A DNA stretch of 64,000 nt, from assembly GCA_023412715.1 (NCBI GenBank), contig JAEZCC010000012.1:1-64000 (forward strand). Reading direction: 5' to 3'. Below, one piece after another: positions 41,369 to 49,279 of the stretch (positions are counted from its first letter, which is position 1; each line of letters starts with the position of its first letter). The position numbers and the translations under genes are program-made. This stretch comes from Bacillota bacterium. GTDB taxonomy: Bacteria; Bacillota; Clostridia; Oscillospirales; Acutalibacteraceae. The notes under the pieces are model-generated. The model saw only the letters and a program-made list of their open reading frames with translations. It had not been told where the DNA came from and searched no databases.

Positions 41369-41397
41369 AGCCTGCCAAACAGAAAGGTGTGGGCGAT

Positions 41398-42597
41398 ATG
41401 GGGAAAATCATGGTCATCGGCTGCGGAGGCGTCGCAAGCGTCGCCATCCATAAAATCTGCCAGAACAAAGAAGCGTTCGGAGCGCTTTGCATCGCCAGCC
41501 GCACGAAATCGAAGTGCGACGCGCTGGCCGAAAAGCTCTCCGGCTCCGGCGTGAGGATTACCACTGCGCAGGTGGACGCCGACAACGTCGAAGAACTGAC
41601 CGAGCTCATCCGGAAGGAAAAGCCGGACGTGGTCCTGAACCTCGCGCTGCCGTACCAGGACCTGCACATCATGGATGCGTGCCTCGCTGCGCGCGTCAGT
41701 TATGTGGACACGGCCAACTACGAGCCGGAGGACACCGCGCATTTCGAGTACAAGTGGCAGTGGGCCTACCGCGACCGCTTCCGCGAGGCGGGCATCACCG
41801 CGCTTCTCGGCAGCGGCTTCGACCCCGGCGTGACGGGCGTGTTCTCCGCCTACGCCCAGAAACATGAGTTCGACGAGATCCGCGAGATCGACATTCTCGA
41901 CTGCAACGGCGGCGACCACGGCTATCCGTTCGCCACGAACTTCAACCCCGAAATCAACATCCGCGAGGTTTCCGCAAAGGGCAGCTACTGGGAAAACGGG
42001 CGCTGGGTCGAGACCGAGCCGATGGAGATCAAGCGCGAGTACGATTTCAAAGAGGTGGGCAAAAAGGACATGTACCTGCTGCACCACGAGGAGATCGAGA
42101 GCCTCGCGCTCAACATCCGCGGCATCCGGCGTATCCGGTTCTTCATGACGTTCGGGCAGAGCTACCTTACCCACCTGCGCTGCCTTCAGGACGTCGGCAT
42201 GACAAGCATCGAGCCGATCGACTACAACGGGATGCAGATTGTGCCGCTGCAGTTTCTCAAAGCCGTGCTGCCCGACCCTGCCACGCTCGGGCCGCGCACG
42301 AAGGGCAAAACGAATATCGGCTGCGTCTTCCGCGGCGTAAAGGACGGCAAACCGAAAGATTATTATCTTTACAATATCTGCGACCACCAGGAGTGCTACC
42401 GCGAGGTCGGCAGCCAGGCCGTCAGCTACACCACGGGCGTGCCGGCCATGATCGGCGCCATGCTTGTGATGGACGGCCGCTGGTCGAGGCCGGGCGTCTG
42501 GAACATCGAGCAGTTCGACCCGGATCCGTTCATGGAAGCCCTGAACCGCTTCGGCCTGCCGTGGCAGGAGGACTTCCGCCCGGTGCTGGTGCCGTGA
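41398..42597 (+). CDS. carboxy(nor)spermidine dehydrogenase
   Basis: A 399-residue saccharopine-dehydrogenase-fold protein. KIMVIGCGGVASVAIHKICQ at residues 3-22 binds NADPH; DVVLNLALPYQDLHIMDACL and YVDTANYEPEDTAHF near 80-120 and LGSGFDPGVTGVFSAYA near 137-153 are typical of carboxynorspermidine synthases. It condenses aspartate semialdehyde with putrescine (or diaminopropane) to carboxyspermidine. The neighbouring decarboxylase completes the SAM-independent route. AAAGGTG precedes ATG 41398; the upstream frame lies in the hairpin element. Confidence 0.93.
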   Translation: MGKIMVIGCGGVASVAIHKICQNKEAFGALCIASRTKSKCDALAEKLSGSGVRITTAQVDADNVEELTELIRKEKPDVVLNLALPYQDLHIMDACLAARVSYVDTANYEPEDTAHFEYKWQWAYRDRFREAGITALLGSGFDPGVTGVFSAYAQKHEFDEIREIDILDCNGGDHGYPFATNFNPEINIREVSAKGSYWENGRWVETEPMEIKREYDFKEVGKKDMYLLHHEEIESLALNIRGIRRIRFFMTFGQSYLTHLRCLQDVGMTSIEPIDYNGMQIVPLQFLKAVLPDPATLGPRTKGKTNIGCVFRGVKDGKPKDYYLYNICDHQECYREVGSQAVSYTTGVPAMIGAMLVMDGRWSRPGVWNIEQFDPDPFMEALNRFGLPWQEDFRPVLVP

Positions 42598-43742
42598 ACG
42601 CGCCGGAAGCTCTGAACGAGGCGTTCGCCTCTCTGCCGACGCCCTGCTATGTGGTGGACGAAGCGCGCCTTGCGAATAACCTCGAAATCCTCGCGGAGGT
42701 CAAGCGCCGCTGCGGCGCGTCCATCCTGCTGGCACAGAAGGCGTTTTCCATGTTTCGGGTGTACCCGCAGCTTGCGGAAACGCTCGACGGCACGGCGGCG
42801 AGCGGCCTGTTCGAGGCGCGGCTCGGCCGTGAGGAATTCGGCGGCGAGACGCACGTGTTCAGCTCCGCCTACCGCGAGGACGAATTCGGCGAAATCCTGA
42901 CCTATGCCGATCATGTCGTGTTCAACAGCTTCGCGCAGTGGAAGCGCTTCGGTCCGCGCGCGCTCGCTGCGGGCAGGGCCTGCGGCCTGCGCCTGAACCC
43001 TGAATGTTCCATGCAGAAGCACGCCGTCTACGACTCCTGCGCGCCGTTTTCCCGCCTCGGCGTGACGGCGGCGGCGTTCGAGCCGGAGTCGCTCGGGGGG
43101 CTGACCGGCTTTCACATGCACACCCTGTGCGAGCAGGGTGCGGACGCGCTCGACGCGACGGTCCGGGCGCTGGAGGAAAAATTCGGCCCGTATCTGGGGC
43201 GGATGCAGTGGCTGAACCTCGGCGGCGGGCACCACATCACCCGCAAAGGATACGATATCGGCCTGCTGTGCGGAATTGTGCTCCGCCTGCGGGACACGTA
43301 CGGCGTGAAGGTGTATCTCGAGCCGGGCGAGGCCGTGGCGCTCGACGCGGGGTTCCTTGTTTCCACGGTGCTGGATGTCGTGCGCAACGGCATGGACGTC
43401 GCCGTGCTGGACGCCTCCGCCGCCTGCCATATGCCGGACGTGCTGGAGATGCCCTACCGCCCGCCGCTTTTCGGCGCGGGAAAGCCGGGCGAAAAACCCC
43501 ATACCTTTCGGCTGGCCGGGCCGACCTGCCTCGCGGGCGACGTGGCCGGGGACTATTCGTTCGACCGGCCCCTCCGCCCCGGCAGCCGCGTGGTGTTCGG
43601 AGACATGGCCATTTACTCCATGGTCAAGAACAACACGTTCAACGGCATGCGCCTGCCGGATATTTTCCTGCGCCGCGCGGACGGTTCGTTCGAGCTGGTG
43701 CGCCGTTTCGGCTACGAAGACTTCAAAAGCCGCCTGTCCTGA
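42594..43742 (+). CDS. nspC: carboxynorspermidine decarboxylase
   Basis: A 382-residue PLP enzyme of the alanine-racemase/DapDC fold. PTPCYVVDEARLANNLEIL begins the barrel; the PLP lysine is in ILLAQKAFSMF near 43-53; GFHMHTLCEQ near 164-173 and LNLGGGHHITRKGYD near 206-220 are NspC hallmarks; DASAACHMPDVLEM near 276-289 contributes from the partner subunit. It decarboxylates carboxy(nor)spermidine to (nor)spermidine. The GTG start overlaps the previous stop by four bases. Last gene of the operon; no clear terminator follows before the next promoter. Confidence 0.94.
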   Translation: MNAPEALNEAFASLPTPCYVVDEARLANNLEILAEVKRRCGASILLAQKAFSMFRVYPQLAETLDGTAASGLFEARLGREEFGGETHVFSSAYREDEFGEILTYADHVVFNSFAQWKRFGPRALAAGRACGLRLNPECSMQKHAVYDSCAPFSRLGVTAAAFEPESLGGLTGFHMHTLCEQGADALDATVRALEEKFGPYLGRMQWLNLGGGHHITRKGYDIGLLCGIVLRLRDTYGVKVYLEPGEAVALDAGFLVSTVLDVVRNGMDVAVLDASAACHMPDVLEMPYRPPLFGAGKPGEKPHTFRLAGPTCLAGDVAGDYSFDRPLRPGSRVVFGDMAIYSMVKNNTFNGMRLPDIFLRRADGSFELVRRFGYEDFKSRLS

Positions 43743-43799
43743 CCGGGCGGCGGCGCGAATCAAAAAGGCAGCCCTGAAAAAATCCCCTTACGTCACCCC

Positions 43800-43830
43800 T
43801 TGCTTGTTACGCTGCGTAATGCTGTAGAGT
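43800..43830 (+). promoter_or_regulatory. MerR-type promoter, probably autoregulatory
   Basis: TTGCTT (43800-43805), a 19-base spacer and TAGAGT (43825-43830). The spacer carries the perfect palindrome TTACGC-T-GCGTAA (43807-43819), as expected for DNA-distorting MerR activators. It is 22 bases before the merR gene. Confidence 0.78.
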
Positions 43831-43852
43831 AGGGGCAGGGAGGTGAAGCTCT

Positions 43853-44572
43853 ATGCCGCAATACACAACCGGAGAACTGGCCAAAGCATGCGGAGTCTCC
43901 GTTCGGACCGTACAGTTTTATGACGCGAAGGATCTGCTGAAGCCGTCGGAGTTAACGGAAGGCGGCAGACGTCTGTATTCCGAGGATGATCTCAATCGGC
44001 TGCGCATGATCTGCATGCTGAAAGCGCTTGGCCTCACGCTTGGATCGGTAAAAGGCATCCTGGAAAGCGATAACCCCGGAAAAGTGCTGCTGCTGCTGCT
44101 CGACGAGCAGGAAAAGCAGATCGACAGCGACATGAAAGACAAGCAAAAGCAGCTGGACGCAATTCAGATGATCAAAGAGAGCATCCGCAGCACAAACAGG
44201 ATTCCGGTAAATTCAATCGGCGACGTAGAGCGCATGATGGACAGCAAAAAGAAACTGAGAAGAACACACGCCGCTATGCTTATCCTTGGCCTTATCATGG
44301 ACGCCGTTCAAGCCGGGGCATTGATCCTTTGGATTGCAAAGGGCGTCTGGCAGCCTTTTGCAGTCGGAATGCCGTTCGTGATTCTGCTGGGGATCCTGAT
44401 GACCTGGATGTACTGCAGAAACACGGACTATATCTGCGCGGAATGCAACGCACAGTTTAAGCCGACCCTGCGTGAGTTCCTGTTTTCCGGGCACACGCCG
44501 AAAACACGCAGGTTAAAATGCCCCCGATGCGGGCATACCGGGTATTGTGTCGAGACCGCTTCTAAAAAGTAA
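43853..44572 (+). CDS. membrane-anchored MerR regulator with C-terminal zinc ribbon
   Basis: A 239-residue protein. The MerR helix-turn-helix (YTTGELAKACGVSVRTVQFY and then EGGRRLYSEDDLNRL) covers residues 4-50. A coiled coil follows (about 80-120), then two hydrophobic segments near 137-160 and 167-185, and a C-terminal ribbon with CxxC pairs (ICAECNAQF and KCPRCGHTG). Ordinary MerR proteins lack membrane and ribbon parts, so the signal may come from the membrane. The GGGAGGTG ribosome site is strong. Alternatively it could regulate an unlinked target; no transporter is adjacent. Confidence 0.87.
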   Translation: MPQYTTGELAKACGVSVRTVQFYDAKDLLKPSELTEGGRRLYSEDDLNRLRMICMLKALGLTLGSVKGILESDNPGKVLLLLLDEQEKQIDSDMKDKQKQLDAIQMIKESIRSTNRIPVNSIGDVERMMDSKKKLRRTHAAMLILGLIMDAVQAGALILWIAKGVWQPFAVGMPFVILLGILMTWMYCRNTDYICAECNAQFKPTLREFLFSGHTPKTRRLKCPRCGHTGYCVETASKK

Positions 44573-44656
44573 CGGGCCACTGTACGAGAGGCGCTCTGCG
44601 CCCGCAATGCGTCCCGGAATCGCACGCCCCAATCTCTTTTATATCAGGTGATTCGT

Positions 44657-45034
44657 GTGAATCGTAATATCATGTATATTGAATTGAAAACAGGATATCA
44701 GGATAATGGTCCCGCCTGGATTGGCAGGGTTAAATTCTCCAAATCGAAACGGACGGTTTATTTTGACAATAAAGCTTTCCAAAAAGGCAATTGTTATAAT
44801 GGTGATTATATTACTATAGAAACGAGAGAATCCTATTGGATTTCTGGCGTCAAAAAAGACGGAGAAGACAGACATTGGGCAGGCTCGGGGAAAATAATGA
44901 TAGATAAAAATGTTGTTGCCGAATACCTTGAATTAACCGGGCAGAATTCGTTGGACGAAAGCAAATATATAAAAGTGGATATCCAAAATCGGTATCCTGT
45001 TGAGCGAATCAATCAAATCAAAAACAAAAAGTAA
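44657..45034 (+). CDS. conserved hypothetical protein
   Basis: A 125-residue soluble protein beginning near MYIELKTGYQDNGPAWIGRV and containing YWISGVKKDGEDRHWAGSGK near 68-87. I recall this layout as a widespread uncharacterised family; no function is assigned. The base composition is clearly more AT-rich than the neighbours, with many ATA/AAA codons, suggesting recent acquisition. GTG 44657 is preferred because AGGTGA lies five bases upstream; GTG 44648 is within that ribosome site. Confidence 0.75.
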   Translation: MNRNIMYIELKTGYQDNGPAWIGRVKFSKSKRTVYFDNKAFQKGNCYNGDYITIETRESYWISGVKKDGEDRHWAGSGKIMIDKNVVAEYLELTGQNSLDESKYIKVDIQNRYPVERINQIKNKK

Positions 45035-45099
45035 GAGTCGATTCATTCCCGGGCTGCCGTCATGAAAAGCGGCTATTTACTTGGAAAGAGGTGTTGACG

Positions 45100-45645
45100 T
45101 TGAAAAACATGGCATTACTTATTGTAGATGTCCAAAGAGCACTGATCGATAGCCGCCCGTTCCATGAGGCGGAGTTGCTGAGAAACATAGAAAGATTGTT
45201 GGCGGCCGCCCGGCAAAACCATTTGGAAGTCGTTTATGTGCGGCATGACGGCGGTATCGGGGATGAACTTGAGCCGCATACGGGGGGATGGGAAATCGTC
45301 CGGCCCGTTGCACCGCAGGCCGCCGAAAGAATCTTTGATAAAAAATTTAACAGCGCATTTAAAGACACGGGGTTAAAGGGCTATCTGTCCGAGAAAAACA
45401 TTGATACGATTGTTCTTGTAGGAATGCAGACGGAGTATTGTATCGACACGACCTGCAAGGTTGCGTTCGAGTACGGCTTTTCGATCCTCATCCCGGAGGG
45501 GGCGACTGCGACTTACGACAACGATTTCTTTTCGGGAGCCGTTATCGCCAGATACTATGAACAGAAAATCTGGAACAAGCGCTTTGCGGACGTCCTTTCC
45601 GTGGATGAAATCATCGGGAAAATGGCACCGTCAAGCGTGAAATAG
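45100..45645 (+). CDS. isochorismatase-family cysteine hydrolase
   Basis: A 181-residue hydrolase of the isochorismatase/nicotinamidase fold. ALLIVDVQRALID near residues 5-17 has the catalytic aspartate, KKFNSAF near 83-89 the catalytic lysine region, and IVLVGMQTEYCIDTTCKVAF near 107-126 the nucleophile cysteine (TEYCIDTT). The substrate is unknown; similar proteins act on nicotinamide, ureidoacrylate or N-carbamoyl compounds. TTG 45100 fits AGAGGTG six bases upstream better than GTG 45091. Confidence 0.88.
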   Translation: MKNMALLIVDVQRALIDSRPFHEAELLRNIERLLAAARQNHLEVVYVRHDGGIGDELEPHTGGWEIVRPVAPQAAERIFDKKFNSAFKDTGLKGYLSEKNIDTIVLVGMQTEYCIDTTCKVAFEYGFSILIPEGATATYDNDFFSGAVIARYYEQKIWNKRFADVLSVDEIIGKMAPSSVK

Positions 45646-45707
45646 GGATTTTCTTATTGCCATATCTTTTATGACCCTGCTTGCCGGCGGCGGGCCGCCG
45701 CTGACAA

Positions 45708-45739
45708 AACGCGCCCTTCACATTTGTGAAGGGCGCGTT
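45708..45739. terminator. bidirectional terminator between convergent genes
   Basis: A 14-bp perfect stem (AACGCGCCCTTCAC, 45708-45721, with 45726-45739), loop ATTT. The A run on the left gives a T run on the minus strand, so it should end the EndoQ-UvrD transcript; the plus side has only short T runs. Confidence 0.8.
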
Positions 45740-45843
45740 GCTTTGTTCCGGTGTTTTGGCCGGCATCTTTGTCTGACCGCGCTGTGCTTTTGCAGGGAAA
45801 GCCGGGTGCGGCGAAAAACGCTATGTTGTCCTTGGGCAGGCTG

Positions 45844-48800
45844 TCAGAAAAAGCTGATTTGTTCGCACTCGGGTTCTTTCTTTCGCTCAAAGGCCGTTTC
45901 CGTCGAGAGAAAATCCGCGCGGAGATCGGCGAGAAAAGGAGACGGCGCAGGGGGAGCAAGAAGGATCAGCTCGTCCTGAGCCCGGGTCATGCCGACGTAG
46001 AAAAGGCGGCGTTCCTCGCCGAGGTCGCAGTCGCCGTTCCGGCCTTTCAGCGGGATCGTCCCGTCTTTTACGCCGCTGATAAATACCACGGGGAATTCAA
46101 GACCCTTGGCCGCGTGCAGGGTCATGAGCGAAACCGTGTCGGAGGTATAGTTTTTCCCGTCGCTGCGCACCACGTCGGCGTCGCGCCCGAGCAGCAGGTT
46201 CTGCAGGAGGGCGGGCATCCTTGCATGCAGAGCCGCCATGTCGGAAAACAGTTTCATGCTCTGCACCCCCTGAAGGTCATTGTCGCAGACCCAGGCGCCG
46301 ATCAGCTTCTGCGGTTTTTCGCTGCGGACAAGAGGTTCGTATTTGCTGAGCAGCTCTGAAAATCTGCTCAGCTTTTCCGTCGCGGAAAAGCGCCCTGCAA
46401 GTTCCAGAAAGGCGGAAATGCTTTGCTTTGAGGCGGCATAATCCGTGAGGAGCCCCTGCAGCCGGCCGCCGGAGCAGACCTCCCATTCTTTCAGGCACAG
46501 CCGGAGAGAAATGAGGTCGGCCGGGTCGAGCAGAAAGCGGAAGAAGGCGACGGCTTTGCGGACCTCGCGGTCCGAGAGAAAGTCGCCCCGCCCGGCAACC
46601 CGGTACGGAATGCCTTCCTTCCGGAGGCAGTATTCCAGAAGCTCCGCCTGCCGGTTGGTCCGATACAGCACGGCAATTTCGGCAAAGCTCCTCGCAGGCC
46701 CGGAAATGCGCTTCTTTCCATCTGAAACCGATACGTCGAGCATGTCGATGCCGCCGATCATCCGGTTGATCTCTTTGGCGATAAAAATCGCCTCCTGAAA
46801 ATCGCTGTCCCCCTCCAGCAGGCGTACTTTGGAGCCGCTTGCCTTCTGCGCCTCCAGGGCCGGCCCTTCGGCGTCGCCTTTTACGAGGGCAGAACAGGCG
46901 CACCCGATGATTTCCGGGGTCGAACGGTAATTCTGTGTCAGCCGGATTTTCCGCGCCCCCGCGAAGTCTTCGAAGAACCGTCCGAAGCAGCGGGGATCCG
47001 ATCCCCGGAAGCCGTAAATGGACTGGTCGGGATCGCCAATCACGAAAATTCCCGCGCCGCCTTTTGACCATTCCCGAATCAGGCGGCATTGAACGGGGCT
47101 GATGTCCTGAAATTCGTCCACGAGAAGATGAGAAAAGGAGTTCCGGAGTTCCTGCTCTTGCCCGCGTTCCATCTTCCCGCTCCCGAACGCTTCCAGCGCA
47201 TTCAGCAGAATGTCGTCGTAATCCATCACGCCGTACTGCGCAAGCTGCGCGCAGTATTGTCCGTAGACCTCGGGAGGAATCTCCGCCGTTTCCCCGGGCT
47301 GCCGCGCGCCGCTTTTGATCAGGGAAATCCCCCGCAGAACGTCCCGGGGAGAGGCCTTCACCCGCAGCCCCTTTAAAATATCCGCGACGATGGAGAGAGC
47401 GTCCTGCCCGTCTATCACCGTAAGGTTCGGCTTTCCGCTTTTCGGGGACAGAATCCGGAGGCAGACGGAATGGAACGTTCCAATCGTCATGGCCTTTAGA
47501 ATTTTCTTATCCTTGAAATATGCGGCAAGCCGGGCTCGCATTTCGTCCGCCGCGCGGTTGGTGAAGGTGACGGCGGTGATCTGGGCGGGGGATACGCCGC
47601 GGTTCTGAACCAGGTACGCGATTCGGCTGACCAGCGTCTTTGTCTTCCCCGTTCCGGGCCCGGCGATGACCGCTACGGCTGCGTCCGGGGCGGAAGCGGC
47701 TTCCCGCTGCCGCGGGTTCAGCCCGGCGAGCGCGTCAGAAGGGGAACCGGTCCCGGCTGCCTCTCTTTTCAAGGCGCGGCCGGCCGCCGGGTCCAGCTGC
47801 GCGGATTTCACGCCGGCCGGCTTCTTTCCCGACCCGGCTTCCTTCGCCGCGGGGGCACTGCGCTTCTCCTGCCGGAAAAAGTACAGCTGGCCGGAGAGCC
47901 GGTCGATCTCGTCCCGCTCGAGGATTTCGACCTTTCCGTATTCCCCGTCATATCCTGGCCGGACCTCCACTTTCCCGGCCCGGAGCCTGCGGATGCCCTC
48001 GGCGACCAGCGGCCCCGCCGCAAGTTCGATGTCGCCGGGCTGCGCTTCCCGGAGGATGAAAAGCTCCGGCCCGAGTTCCCGGATCATGTGCTCGTAATCC
48101 GCCTGGACCCTCTTGCTCGCGGGGGCAAGGCCCGTGGACGCGGCAATGACCTCGCGAAGGGGGACCAGGCTTTCAAAGTGCTTTGCCGTCGGGGGCACAA
48201 ACCCCTCGGCGCGGTCCGCAAGCGCTTCCACGCGGTGGAGCACGCCCACTGTGATTCTTCCGCCGCACACGGGGCAGACGCCCGAGACCGCCTCGGTCTC
48301 GGAGGGCTTCAGGCATACCTTGCAGTTCCGGTGCCCGTCGTAGTGGTATTTTCCCTCCTCGGGGAAAAACTCGACCGTGCCGAAGAATTCCTTCGTCTCG
48401 CGGTTCTGAAGCGCCCGCGAGATAGCGGGGTAGGAAAGCTCGGTGTCGAAAAGGTTCGCCTCTCTGGCAAGGTTCGCGGGCGAATGGGCGTCCGAATTCG
48501 AAACCAGCGTGAAGCGGTCCAGCGCCGAAAGGCGCCAGTTCATGGGAGGATCGGAAGAAAGTCCGGTTTCAAGCGCGTGGATGCACCCGGTCATGTCCCC
48601 GAAGCATTCCTCAATGGCGTCGAAGCCGGAATAGGCGCCGAACAGAGAAAAATGCGGGGTCCAGATATGCGCGGGAATGAAGATGGCGTCCTTGCACGCG
48701 TCGAGCGTGATTTCGAGCAGATCCCTGCTGTCAAGCCCCAGAATCGGCCTGCCGTCGGAGTGCAGGTTGCCGATGGCCTCCAGGCGGTGCGAGAGATCCT

Positions 48801-49146
48801 CCGCGGCCTCCAGGTTCGGGAGGAGAATCAGGTTGTGAACTTTTCGGACCTTCCCGTTCTTTTTGTAGATGGAGCTGATTTCCCCGGTCACGAGAAACCG
48901 GGGCTTCCGGTCGAAGCCCTCCGCTTCTTCGCGCCGGCGGAATTCGTCCCTGAGCGTGTAAAGCCCTTCCTCGGCCGGCACGAGCTTGTCCTTCAGCTCC
49001 TGACGCCAGGCCGGGTGGGTGAAGTCCCCCGTGCCGATGAGGTCGAGGCCTTTCCGGCGGGCCCACAGCTCGAGAAATTCGGGGACGCACTCCTTGCTGG
49101 TCGCCCTGCTGTATTTTGAGTGGATATGTAAATCTGCCAGAAACAT
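45844..49146 (-). CDS. EndoQ-like PHP nuclease fused to UvrD-type helicase
   Basis: An 1100-residue two-part DNA repair protein. Residues 1 to about 395 resemble endonuclease Q: LADLHIHSKYS with PHP metal ligands, GTGDFTHP near 38-45, SNSDAHS near 216-222 and a four-cysteine zinc site (C275, C278, C291, C294). EndoQ cuts beside deaminated bases. After a low-complexity linker (430-470) an SF1A helicase follows with AGPGTGKTKT (495-504), VDEFQD, GDPDQSIYGFRGSD, and TLHAAKGLEFPVVF. The fusion suggests nicking coupled to unwinding. ATG 49146 has AGGTG upstream. This domain pairing is known in Clostridia, though its biology is little studied. Confidence 0.92.
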   Translation of the reverse strand: MFLADLHIHSKYSRATSKECVPEFLELWARRKGLDLIGTGDFTHPAWRQELKDKLVPAEEGLYTLRDEFRRREEAEGFDRKPRFLVTGEISSIYKKNGKVRKVHNLILLPNLEAAEDLSHRLEAIGNLHSDGRPILGLDSRDLLEITLDACKDAIFIPAHIWTPHFSLFGAYSGFDAIEECFGDMTGCIHALETGLSSDPPMNWRLSALDRFTLVSNSDAHSPANLAREANLFDTELSYPAISRALQNRETKEFFGTVEFFPEEGKYHYDGHRNCKVCLKPSETEAVSGVCPVCGGRITVGVLHRVEALADRAEGFVPPTAKHFESLVPLREVIAASTGLAPASKRVQADYEHMIRELGPELFILREAQPGDIELAAGPLVAEGIRRLRAGKVEVRPGYDGEYGKVEILERDEIDRLSGQLYFFRQEKRSAPAAKEAGSGKKPAGVKSAQLDPAAGRALKREAAGTGSPSDALAGLNPRQREAASAPDAAVAVIAGPGTGKTKTLVSRIAYLVQNRGVSPAQITAVTFTNRAADEMRARLAAYFKDKKILKAMTIGTFHSVCLRILSPKSGKPNLTVIDGQDALSIVADILKGLRVKASPRDVLRGISLIKSGARQPGETAEIPPEVYGQYCAQLAQYGVMDYDDILLNALEAFGSGKMERGQEQELRNSFSHLLVDEFQDISPVQCRLIREWSKGGAGIFVIGDPDQSIYGFRGSDPRCFGRFFEDFAGARKIRLTQNYRSTPEIIGCACSALVKGDAEGPALEAQKASGSKVRLLEGDSDFQEAIFIAKEINRMIGGIDMLDVSVSDGKKRISGPARSFAEIAVLYRTNRQAELLEYCLRKEGIPYRVAGRGDFLSDREVRKAVAFFRFLLDPADLISLRLCLKEWEVCSGGRLQGLLTDYAASKQSISAFLELAGRFSATEKLSRFSELLSKYEPLVRSEKPQKLIGAWVCDNDLQGVQSMKLFSDMAALHARMPALLQNLLLGRDADVVRSDGKNYTSDTVSLMTLHAAKGLEFPVVFISGVKDGTIPLKGRNGDCDLGEERRLFYVGMTRAQDELILLAPPAPSPFLADLRADFLSTETAFERKKEPECEQISFF

Positions 49147-49279
49147 CAAACACACCTGCGGTTCCCGATAAATTCAGATTTCTTACATTATAGCATGAAT
49201 TTTCGGGCGGCGGTCCATTGCTTTGGCCGCGGGAATCTCTTTTCCGGGTCCGCGGCCAGCGCCTTTTATGCCCGGCTTT
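49147..49279. other. gap between minus-strand genes
   Basis: The downstream end of the ydcZ-like gene and the promoter of the EndoQ-UvrD gene share this stretch. I see no strong terminator. Confidence 0.4.
49187..49195 (-). promoter_or_regulatory. extended -10 promoter of EndoQ-UvrD gene
   Basis: On the minus strand TGCTATAAT lies about 40 bases before the ATG; no good -35 is seen. Confidence 0.6.
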
